Below are positions 1 through 8,275 of a stretch of 20,887 nt of DNA, one piece after another. Every line of letters begins with the position of its first letter. Position 1 is the first letter of the stretch. Source of the stretch: Porphyra umbilicalis (Eukaryota; Rhodophyta; Bangiophyceae; Bangiales; Bangiaceae); assembly GCA_002049455.2 (NCBI GenBank), contig KV918879.1, positions 191,848-212,734 on the forward strand. The letters are read 5' to 3'. The notes beneath the pieces were generated by a model. It was not told the DNA's origin and ran no database searches. It saw nothing but the letters and a program-made list of their open reading frames with translations. The translations under genes and the position numbers were made by a program.

Positions 1-3000
1 GCAAGTCCGTAGACACCACCTGTCTACAGAAACCAAAAACGCGACTTGCCCGCATTCTTGCGGCCGCTCGGCCGCGGCGCTTGCATGTCGTGCAGCTTGC
101 ACCGTGTCGACACATTGCCGTGAGCGTGGCAAATCGCGCAGCCACCGTGTATTGGGCCGTCACGGCCGTCCCGCGCAAGTCCGTAGACACCACCTGTCTA
201 CAGAAACCAAAAACGCGACTTGCCCGCATTCTTGCGGCCGCTCGGCCGCGGCGCTTGCATGTCGTGCAGCTTGCACCGTGTCGACACATTGCCGTGAGCG
301 TGGCAAATCGCGCAGCCACCGTGTATTGGGCCGTCACGGCCGTCCCGCGCAAGTCCGTAGACACCACCTGTCTACAGAAACCAAAAACGCGACTTGCCCG
401 CATTCTTGCGGCCGCTCGGCCGCGGCGCTTGCATGTCGTGCAGCTTGCACCGTGTCGACACATTGCCGTGAGCGTGGCAAATCGCGCAGCCACCGTGTAT
501 TGGGCCGTCACGGCCGTCCCGCGCAAGTCCGTAGACACCACCTGTCTACAGAAACCAAAAACGCGACTTGCCCGCATTCTTGCGGCCGCTCGGCCGCGGC
601 GCTTGCATGTCGTGCAGCTTGCACCGTGTCGACACATTGGCGTGAGCGTGGCAAATCGCGCAGCCACCGTGTATTGGGCCGTCACGGCCGTCCCGCGCAA
701 GTCCGTAGACACCACCTGTCTACAGAAACCAAAAACGCACTTGCCCGCATTCTTGCGGCCCGCTCGGCCGCGGCGCTTGCATGTCGTGCAGCTTGCACCG
801 TGTCGACACATTGCCGTGAGCGTGCAAATCGCGCAGCCACCGTGTATTGGCCGTCACGGCCGTCCCGCGCAAGTCCGTAGACACCACCTGTCTACAGAAA
901 CCAAAAACGCGACTTGCCCGCATTCTTGCGGCCGCTCGGCCGCGGCGCTTGCATGTCGTGCAGCTTGCACCGTGTCGACACATTGCCGTGAGCGTGGCAA
1001 ATCGCGCAGCCACCGTGTATTGGGCCGTCACGGCCGTCCCGCGCAAGTCCGTAGACACCACCTGTCTACAGAAACCAAAAACGCGACTTGCCCGCATTTT
1101 TGCGGCCGCTCGGCCGCGGCGCTTGCATGTCGTGCAGCTTGCACCGTGTCGACACATTGCCGTGAGCGTGGCAAATCGCGCAGCCACCGTGTATTGGGCC
1201 GTCACGGCCGTCCCGCGCAAGTCCGTAGACACCACTGTCTACAGAAACCAAAACGCGACTTGCCCGCATTCTTGCGGCCGCTCGGCCGCGGCGCTTGCAT
1301 GTCGTGCAGCTTGCACCGTGTCGACACATTGCCGTGAGCGTGGCAAATCGCGCAGCCACCGTGTATTGGGCCGTCACGGCCGTCCCGCGCAAGTCCGTAG
1401 ACACCACCTGTCTACAGAAACCAAAAACGCGACTTGCCCGCATTCTTGCGGCCGCTCGGCCGCGGCGCTTGCATGTCGTGCAGCTTGCACCGTGTCGACA
1501 CATTGCCGTGAGCGTGGCAAATCGCGCAGCCACCGTGTATTGGGCCGTCACGGCCGTCCCGCGCAAGTCCGTAGACACCACCTGTCTACAGAAACCAAAA
1601 ACGCGACTTGCCCGCATTCTTGCGGCCGCTCGGCCGCGGCGCTTGCATGTCGTGCAGCTTGCACCGTGTCGACACATTGCCGTGAGCGTGGCAAATCGCG
1701 CAGCCACCGTGTATTGGGCCGTCACGGCCGTCCCGCGCAAGTCCGTAGACACCACCTGTCTACAGAAACCAAAAAACGCGACTTGCCCGCATTCTTGCGG
1801 CCGCTCGGCCGCGGCGCTTGCATGTCGTGCAGCTTGCACCGTGTCGACACATTGCCGTGAGCGTGGCAAATCGCGCAGCCACCGTGTATTGGGCCGTCAC
1901 GGCCGTCCGCGCAAGTCCGTAGACACCACCTGTCTACAGAAACCAAAAACGCGACTTGCCCGCATTCTTGCGGCCGCTCGGCCGCGGCGCTTGCATGTCG
2001 TGCAGCTTGCACCGTGTCGACACATTGCCGTGAGCGTGGCAAATCGCGCAGCCACCGTGTATTGGGCCGTCACGGCCGTCCCGCGCAAGTCCGTAGACAC
2101 CACCTGTCTACAGAAACCAAAAACGCGACTTGCCCGCATTCTTGCGGCCGCTCGGCGCGGCGCTTGCATGTCGTGCAGCTTGCACCGTGTCGACACATTG
2201 CCGTGAGCGTGGCAAATCGCGCAGCCACCGTGTATTGGGCCGTCACGGCCGTCCCGCGCAAGTCCGTAGACACCACCTGTCTACAGAAACCAAAAACGCG
2301 ACTTGCCCGCATTCTTGCGGCCGCTCGGCCGCGGCGCTTGCATGTCGTGCAGCTTGCACCGTGTCGACACATTGCCGTGAGCGTGGCAAATCGCGCAGCC
2401 ACCGTGTATTGGGCCGTCACGGCCGTCCGCGCAAGTCCGTAGACACCACCTGTCTACAGAAACCAAAACGCGACTTGCCCGCATTCTTGCGGCCGCTCGG
2501 CCGCGGCGCTTGCATGTCGTGCAGCTTGCACCGTGTCGACACATTGCCGTGAGCGTGGCAAATCGCGCAGCCACCGTGTATTGGGCCGTCACGGCCGTCC
2601 GCGCAAGTCCGTAGACACCACCTGTCTACAGAAACCAAAAACGCGACTTGCCCGCATTTCTTGCGGCCGCTCGGCCCGCGGCGCTTGCATGTCGTGCAGC
2701 TTGCACCGTGTCGACACATTGCCGTGAGCGTGGCAAATCGCGCAGCCACCGTGTATTGGGCCGTCACGGCCGTCCCGCGCAAGTCCGTAGACACCACCTG
2801 TCTACAGAAACCAAAAACGCGACTTGCCCGCATTCTTGCGGCCGCTCGGCCGCGGCGCTTGCATGTCGTGCAGCTTGCACCGTGTCGACACATTGCCGTG
2901 AGCGTGGCAAATCGCGCAGCCACCGTGTATTGGGCCGTCACGGCCGTCCCGCGCAAGTCCGTAGACACCACCTGTCTACAGAAACCAAAAACGCGACTTG

Positions 3001-3521
3001 CCCGCATTCTTGCGGCCGCTCGGCCGCGGCGCTTGCATGTCGTGCAGCTTGCACCGTGTCGACACATTGCCGTGAGCGTGGCAAATCGCGCAGCCACCGT
3101 GTATTGGGCCGTCACGGCCGTCCCGCGCAAGTCCGTAGACACCACCTGTCTACAGAAACCAAAAACGCGACTTGCCCGCATTCTTGCGGCCGCTCGGCCG
3201 GGCGCTTGCATGTCGTGCAGCTTGCACCGTGTCGACACATTGCCGTGAGCGTGGCAAATCGCGCAGCCACCGTGTATTGGGCCGTCACGGCCGTCCCGCG
3301 CAAGTCCGTAGACACCACCTGTCTACAGAAACCAAAAACGCGACTTGCCCGCATTCTTGCGGCCGCTCGGCCGCGGCGCTTGCATGTCGTGCAGCTTGCA
3401 CCGTGTCGACACATTGCCGTGAGCGTGGCAAATCGCGCAGCCACCGTGTATTGGGCCGTCACGGCCGTCCCGCGCAAGTCCGTAGACACCACCTGTCTAC
3501 AGAAACCAAAAACGCGACTTG
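1..3521. repeat. 174-bp satellite array 1 (homogeneous)
   Basis: About 20 complete head-to-tail monomers plus a partial one. Successive copies of the phase marker GCAAGTCCGTAG start at 1, 175, 349, 523, 697, 869, 1043, 1217, 1389, 1563, 1737, 1911, 2085, 2258, 2431, 2603, 2779, 2953, 3127, 3300 and 3474, so the period is 172-176 bp with a mode of 174. Copies are nearly identical; most differences are single-base indels in short runs of C, A, G or T. Each monomer holds four dyads (monomer-1 coordinates): 9-27 (7-bp stem, loop CCACC), 60-75 (GCGGCCG-CT-CGGCCGC), 104-113 (GTGTCGACAC) and 155-167 (GGCCGT-C-ACGGCC). The array runs off the left edge and is cut at the N at 3522. The long ORFs seen here in several frames come from a stop-poor unit whose length is a multiple of three. 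The near-nucleosomal length would fit a centromeric or heterochromatic satellite; that role is inference. Confidence 0.97.
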
Positions 3522-3522
3522 N
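3522..3522. other. Ambiguous base / probable assembly join
   Basis: A single N separates the satellite, cut about 48 bp into its 21st monomer, from the first LTR copy. An ambiguous base exactly at such a junction suggests a contig join rather than one unread base, so adjacency of satellite and LTR element should not be taken as proven. Confidence 0.7.
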
Positions 3523-3813
3523 GGGTAGTGTCATGCATTGGAGGGAATTATCTGCATCGTAGGTATTTGGCAGCGCGGGACCGGGCCACCTAGTGGCCCC
3601 GGTCCCCGCGCAGCGGTTTCCGCCCTTTAAGGACGAAGGGCGACGACGGTGGGAGGCACCGTCGTCGCCGGCAAGTAAACCGTGCCTGTTTGTCTTGGCG
3701 TTTCGGTCGGCCTGACTTCCTGGACCTCGAGTCCCATAGCGGGTGACGCACGAGCGGCTAGGACGGCCGGTACTTCCCTCCTCCCCGAGGTGATCGCGAT
3801 TCATTGTACTACA
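3523..3813 (+). repeat. 5' LTR of the non-autonomous element
   Basis: Matches 7379-7669 over 291 bp with two transitions (3610 G versus 7466 A; 3784 C versus 7640 T). The likely LTR proper starts at 3529 (TGTCATGC) and ends with TACTACA at 3813, giving TG...CA ends. The six bases before the TG, GGGTAG, are also shared with the right copy, where they would be the end of the polypurine tract. In a simple insertion they should not be present here. A CTTTAAGG motif near 3626 may be a weak TATA-like element. Confidence 0.8.
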
Positions 3814-3815
3814 TT

Positions 3816-3833
3816 TGGCGCTCCGGGTGAGAC
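3816..3833 (+). other. Primer-binding site of the LTR element
   Basis: Begins TGGCGCTCCGGGTGAGA two bases after the LTR end. TGG is the expected complement of a tRNA 3' CCA, and the following bases would pair with an acceptor stem and the 3' side of a T-stem. I could not assign the tRNA isoacceptor. Confidence 0.55.
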
Positions 3834-4889
3834 TCTGGCATTGCTAGCGCGGTGCCGGGGACGAACCATGTTGGTGCATCGATCGCGTGACCCTAGAGGA
3901 GTTGTCTTGGGTGCGGATTTAACGGTCGAGCGAGGACGTCACGAGGGACCGTGCTTCCTGTTGTCTTTTTGGATTGCGGATCTTCCTCTCCTTCCCCGCT
4001 CAACGATGTCGCGTGGTAGATCGACATGCCTGGCAAGCATCAAGAGCAACCACGCCATCGGCGGGAGACGACGGCACGCTGGCGCGGCCAACCCGGGACC
4101 CGGGTCTTCGGCAGAGGGTCGGCCCCGGCCTGGCGGCGGTGGTACGGTGGTAGGTGAGTTGGACTCCCTACCCGAGGACCCCGGCCACACGCCGACCAAC
4201 GGGACTCGTCCCCCCATCATCCGGAACGGGTGGCTGCGGGCACGGTGTGCCGCGATGGCCGCCAGGGGGCCTCCAACCAACCCCTGGAATCAAGGCTCGC
4301 CGGGCTATGGGACGTTGGCCACTTCCCATTGGGATCCGGGTGACGTCGAGCGGTGCTTGGCCGGTGAGCTGTGTCGGTTGTGGCGATGGATCTGACATGT
4401 TCATCCCGACCGCGCTGCGGTACGATTGAGATGGCGTCCTCGGCGCTGGGCTACGATACTGTGCCGGATTGGCGACCCGGACGGCGGCGGTGCTCAGCGT
4501 TGGAGCGCTCTCCCGGGAATTCCCGGCGGGGTAATCGACGGAGGAGCGTGAGGCGGATGAAGACCAAGATTATTGGCGGGGTCGTCACCCTTGGTGTCTT
4601 CCCCCGGCGTCGCCGGAACTGTGGGTGGGGCTTTGCTCGTGGCAGCCCACCCCGGTGATGACGCCCTGTCGAGCATCTCGGAGAACATCCGGCCCCACGC
4701 GGGGTACTTCGGCAGACAGCGCTACTAAGTTGCGACAAGGACCGGGCAAGGTAAGACGCGACAAGTATCGCGCAACGAGAGATAGAGAGGAAGCAGATAA
4801 TGGGGCGAGCGCAAGACACAAGAGTGGCCGCTGCGATAACGACGACGAGCCGTCGGGAACCTCGAAACCGACGGCGATGACGGCGCGTC
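3834..4889 (+). other. Non-coding leader of the LTR element
   Basis: About 1 kb of GC-rich sequence between the primer site and the first internal repeat. ORFs here (for example 3682-4395 on the + strand, which starts inside the LTR) show no recognisable domain and lack protein-like residue use. I see no gene, RNA gene or tandem repeat in it. It would hold the packaging signal if the element is mobilised in trans, but no such signal can be identified by eye. Confidence 0.45.
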
Positions 4890-6180
4890 GGCGGCATCGA
4901 CGACTGAGTCGTTGACAGCGACCGATCCAGGGCGTCATCGACGCGATCGGATTTGGCGGCACGACGGGCGGACATCGGCGTCGCCGTCGCCTTCCCCCGA
5001 CCCAAGATCGAGCCGACGGAACCGGCACCGCCGGCACGCGTGGCAACGAGCCGTCCCTCTGGGGCGGGCGCTGATTGGTGACCAGCGCCCCGCCCCGAAG
5101 GGCGCGATACGGCTCGCAGCGATGCGTGCTTGGGGCGGCGGAGCCACCACGGTCGGCCCCGTTGAGGAGGGGGAGGGGCGACGCCCGTGCCGGGCGTCGG
5201 CGCACGCGTCCCGTTCGTCCCCTGGTAGTGGGGACGACGGCGCGGGCACGGGCACGGCGACGGGTGATGCCCCTGAAAGGGATGGACGCGCGTTGGCAGC
5301 GAGGGGCATCCCCGGGGACGGACGGTCCTCGACGACGGCGGAGTTGCGGTTGCGGCGTCGACGACTGAGTCGCTGACGGCGACCGATCCAGGGCGTCGTC
5401 GACGCGATCGGAGTTGGCGGCACATCAGGCGGACATCGGCGTCGCCGTCGCCTTCCCCCGACCCAAGATCGAGCCGATGGAACCGGCACCGCCGGCACGC
5501 GTGGCAACGAGCCGTCCCTCTGGGGCGGGCGCTGATTGGTGACCAGCGCCCCGCCCCAAAGGGCGCGACACGGCTCGCAGCGATGCGTGCTTGGGGCGGC
5601 GGAGCCACCACGGTCGGCCCCGATGAGGAGGGTGAGGGGCGACGCCCGTGCCGGGCGCCGGCGTACGCGGCCCGTTCGTCCCCTGGTCGTGGGGACGACG
5701 GCGCGGGCACGGGCACGGCGACGGGTGACGCCCCTGAAAGGGATGGACGCGCGTTGGCAGCGCGGGGCATCCCTGGCGTCGGACGTTCCTCGACGAAGGC
5801 GGCGTTGCGGTTGCGGCGTCGACGACTGAGTCGCTGACGGCGACCGATCCAGGGCGTCTTCGACGCGATCGGATTTGGCGGCGCGGCGGGCGGACATCGG
5901 CGTCGCCGTCCTCTTCCCCCAACCCGAGATCGAGCCGATGGATCCGGCACCGCCGGCACGCGTAGCAACGAGCCGTCCCTCTGGGGCGGGCGCTGATGGG
6001 TGACCAGCGCCCCGCTCCGGAAGGCGAGGGCCAGCTCGGAGCGATGCATGCTCGCGGCGGCAATGCCGCGACGGTCGGCTACAATGCGAAGGAGACGGGG
6101 GGCGACGCCCATGACGGTCGTCGACACACTCGATTGGTCCGCCCTGCGCCGTGGGACGGAGACTGAGTCGGGGCGGCATC
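4890..6180 (+). repeat. 461-bp tandem repeat, about 2.7 copies
   Basis: The motif CGACGACTGAGTCG recurs with its ACTGAG at 4903, 5364 and 5825, exactly 461 bp apart. Long shared tracts follow each time, such as the CGACCGATCCAGGGCGTC block and the GTCCCTCTGGGGCGGGCGCT block. Copies 1 and 2 are complete; copy 3 lacks an internal part and ends near 6160, where a degenerate ACTGAGTCGG recurs. Copies differ by scattered substitutions. Arginine-rich ORFs of 500-580 codons on the minus strand (for example 4451-6190) run through the repeats and look like a GC-composition artefact. Confidence 0.9.
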
Positions 6181-6274
6181 GACGCGGCAAGATGTGATGA
6201 AACCACGGTCGACCCAGCGGCGCAGGACCGCGCCCTCAAGAAAGAAGCGACACCCTCGCGGCCGGTGCGCGCAG

Positions 6275-6975
6275 CGCGTCTTCGTCTGCCCCCGTCGTCG
6301 TCGGCGGGCGCGGTGACGCCGACGGGGGGCGGTCTTCCCGTCGTCCGATTCGCGCTGCGACGACGGCGGCGCGGGCTCCACGAGGCACGCTTCCCCCCTG
6401 GCGTAGGGGGAAGTCGGGGGCAGCAACGCCCTCTGCGTGGGGGCGCGCCGCCCCTGGCGGGCGGCGGCGGCGGCGGCAACGACGGGGTGCTGCCGCCGGC
6501 GCGGCGCTGGGGCGCGGCGGCGCCGTTGCAAGATTTTCGGTCCTCTGCGGCGGCGCCGCCGGATCAAGCGCGGCCCAATCAGCGGCCGTCTTGCCGACGG
6601 CGCGCGACGCGCGTCTTCGTCTGCCCCCGTCGTCGTCGGCGGGCGCGGTGACGCCGACGGGGGGCGGTCTTCCCGTCGTCCGATTCGCGCTGCGACGACG
6701 GCGGCGTGGGCTCCGCGAGGCACGCTTCCCCTCTGGCGTAGGGAGAGGTCGGGGGCAGCAACGCCCCCGGCGTGGGGGCGCGCCGCCCCTGGCGGGCGGC
6801 GGCGGCGGCGGCAACGACGGGGTGCTGCCGCCGGCGCGGCGCTGGGGCGCGGCGACGCCGTTGCAAGATTTTCAGTCCTCTGCGGCGGCGCCGCCGAATC
6901 AAGCGCGGCTCAATCAGCGGCCGTCCTGCCGACGGCGCGCGACGCGCGTCTTCGTCTGCCCCCGTCGCCGTGGGT
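6275..6975 (+). repeat. 335-bp tandem repeat, about 2.1 copies
   Basis: The block starting CGCGTCTTCGTCTGCCCCCG occurs at 6275, 6610 and 6945, exactly 335 bp apart. Two full copies are followed by about 30 bp of a third. The unit is GC-rich and contains a run of GGC triplets (near 6461 and 6796) and the block CAAGATTTTC.GTCCTCTGCG. Copies 1 and 2 differ at scattered positions, so they are older than the LTR pair is divergent. No coding evidence. Confidence 0.92.
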
Positions 6976-7378
6976 AGGCGATGTTCACCTATCTCGCCGG
7001 GGCCCTTCCTGTTGTTGGTTTCGGATGCCGTTGGCCGGGTCGGGTGCGTGACGGCATGGCCTTCTCTTCTGGGCTAGGGGGATCTCGGAGGCCACCCCGA
7101 CTTCGGCGGTTCTCCTGTTCCCCTGTCTTGCGCGTCGATGCGCTGTCGACGGTCTCCGTCGTGCGGCGAGGACGCCGCAGACTCAGATGGGGGAGATGTA
7201 GTACTACGCCAGAGGCGTTGTACCCGTGGCTGTGGGCGCTGGTGCTCGGAAGCCGGGTGGTCGGTGGTGTGTCGCCTTTGTGGCGTGCCACTGCGGCGTG
7301 TGAGCGCCTGCGGCGCACGTGTCTGGGTGAGCTCGTCGGATTGTCCGGTGCTGACAGCGGGGCGTGTCAATCCAGATT
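6976..7378 (+). other. Non-coding 3' internal region of the LTR element
   Basis: Single-copy, less GC-extreme sequence between the 335-bp repeat and the 3' LTR. It ends ATTGGGTAG directly before TGTCATGC. That is the expected position of a polypurine tract, though this one is poor. ORFs here have no recognisable domain. Confidence 0.4.
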
Positions 7379-7669
7379 GGGTAGTGTCATGCATTGGAGG
7401 GAATTATCTGCATCGTAGGTATTTGGCAGCGCGGGACCGGGCCACCTAGTGGCCCCGGTCCCCGCACAGCGGTTTCCGCCCTTTAAGGACGAAGGGCGAC
7501 GACGGTGGGAGGCACCGTCGTCGCCGGCAAGTAAACCGTGCCTGTTTGTCTTGGCGTTTCGGTCGGCCTGACTTCCTGGACCTCGAGTCCCATAGCGGGT
7601 GACGCACGAGCGGCTAGGACGGCCGGTACTTCCCTCCTCTCCGAGGTGATCGCGATTCATTGTACTACA
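7379..7669 (+). repeat. 3' LTR of the non-autonomous element
   Basis: Second copy of the 291-bp sequence with two differences from 3523-3813; the LTR proper probably begins at 7385 (TGTCATGC). Identity stops sharply after TACTACA at 7669. There the left copy continues into the primer-binding site, while this copy continues into copia gag sequence. Confidence 0.8.
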
Positions 7670-7740
7670 CCGCCCACACCTTGTAGTCGTCGTCCAGCTG
7701 CGCAGACCGCGGGCCGCCATAGTGGCCGTGGTCTGCCATG
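7670..7740 (-). pseudogene. Truncated copia gag start (element A)
   Basis: ATG is the reverse complement of 7738-7740, in the same GTCAAC-ATG context as element C. The first 23-24 codons read MADHGHYGGPRSAQ then LDDDYKVWA, against MSDHGRFGGLRFAQ then LDDDYKVWA in element C. Homology stops at 7670, inside a codon, exactly at the end of the neighbouring LTR. The rest of gag-pol is not present to the left in this assembly. Confidence 0.8.
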
Positions 7741-7880
7741 TTGACGACCTCGGCGCCGCACAGCGCCGCACTAACGACGTAGGGAGCAGAACACGCCCGC
7801 CCGACGCCGGAACACACCGCGACCCCAGCAACGTCGTCTCGCCAGCGACCGCAGGGAAGACGACGGTTACCACCGGCGAC
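7741..7880 (-). other. Untranslated leader of copia element A
   Basis: 140 bp between primer site and gag ATG, expected to hold the leader and packaging region. No ORF or repeat is recognisable. Confidence 0.5.
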
Positions 7881-7896
7881 AGCTGGGCCCATAACC
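7881..7896 (-). other. Primer-binding site, initiator tRNA-Met half-molecule type
   Basis: The + strand reads AGCTGGGCCCATAACC directly beside the LTR end. This matches the 5' side of the anticodon stem plus the anticodon loop (CAT) of eukaryotic initiator tRNA-Met. The element strand therefore reads GGTTATGGGCCCAGCT, complementary to an internal tRNA segment rather than the 3' CCA end. Drosophila copia is known to prime from such a cleaved initiator-tRNA half. The match is from memory of the tRNA sequence. Confidence 0.7.
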
Positions 7897-8203
7897 TGTG
7901 AAGTGAGCGGTAGTTGGGTGGATGCGTTGCTTTACTCGAGAGCGGTCTGAGGCGCGAGGCCATCTAGCTCTTAACCCCTCCGTGTGCCTCTCTCGCCACG
8001 TCCTGCCGGGGCACCCCCCGCCAGCGCAGTGCTCCCTCCCTTGGAGGGTACATGCTCTCACCACCCCACAAATCGCGACGCCTCTCGAGGAGCCCACGAG
8101 AATCTCCCCGAGCTCAGCTCCAAAGTGAGCTGCCCTCGAGATACAAGTACAAGTAATTACATCACACACATACAGCAATGCATGTCAATGGCACAGCCAA
8201 ACA
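7897..8203 (-). repeat. 5' LTR of copia element A
   Basis: The left (element 3') boundary is firm. It abuts the primer site and shares TGTG(A/G)AGTGAGCGG and the following 25 bases with the LTR of element C at 15577. Further blocks, such as the CACCACCCCACAA region, also resemble element C. The right (element 5') boundary at 8203 is set by the TGTTTGGC start on the minus strand and is less certain. Predicted length 307 bp. Confidence 0.6.
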
Positions 8204-8275
8204 AGCCGATGACCGCATAAGTACTCCTGGAATTAGCCAGGCAGTCCGCGGTAACTCCGATTTACCTGCGCGGGC

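Larger units (their letters stand above)
3523..7669 (+). mobile_element. Non-autonomous LTR retrotransposon (LARD-like)
   Basis: Two direct 291-bp copies (3523-3813 and 7379-7669) bracket a 3565-bp internal region. The left copy ends in CA and is followed, after two bases, by a TGG-initial primer-binding site, which fixes + orientation. No gag zinc knuckle, aspartic protease DSG/DTG, reverse transcriptase YxDD, RNase H or integrase motif is recognisable in any frame. The inside is GC-rich non-coding sequence with a 461-bp tandem repeat and a 335-bp tandem repeat. The structure fits a large retrotransposon derivative mobilised in trans. The TGTCATGC LTR start and the TGGCGC-type primer site resemble Ty3/gypsy elements, but that is a weak argument without pol. 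The right flank is the gag start of a copia element, so the element appears to have inserted there. The left flank is hidden by the N, so a target duplication cannot be checked. Confidence 0.75.
7670..8203 (-). mobile_element. Copia element A, 5' end remnant
   Basis: On the minus strand, in order: 5' LTR (8203-7897), primer-binding site (7896-7881), untranslated leader (7880-7741) and the first codons of gag (7740-7670). The rest of the element is missing because the LTR retrotransposon begins at 7669. The gag start and the LTR end are clearly related to element C at the right of the window, so A and C belong to related copia families. Confidence 0.75.

Noticed and set aside
81..3562. Long ORFs of 100-418 codons through satellite array 1
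   Set aside because: The monomer is stop-poor and its length is a multiple of three, so several frames on both strands stay open at once; nothing indicates translation.
3112..3804. Minus-strand ORF crossing the N into the LTR
   Set aside because: Runs through satellite, an ambiguous base and the LTR; part of it repeats identically in the other LTR. Not a gene.
4451..6479. Minus-strand ORFs of 514 and 579 codons in the LTR element
   Set aside because: Arg/Pro/Ala-dominated translation of GC-rich tandem repeats, open in several frames, with no recognisable motif.
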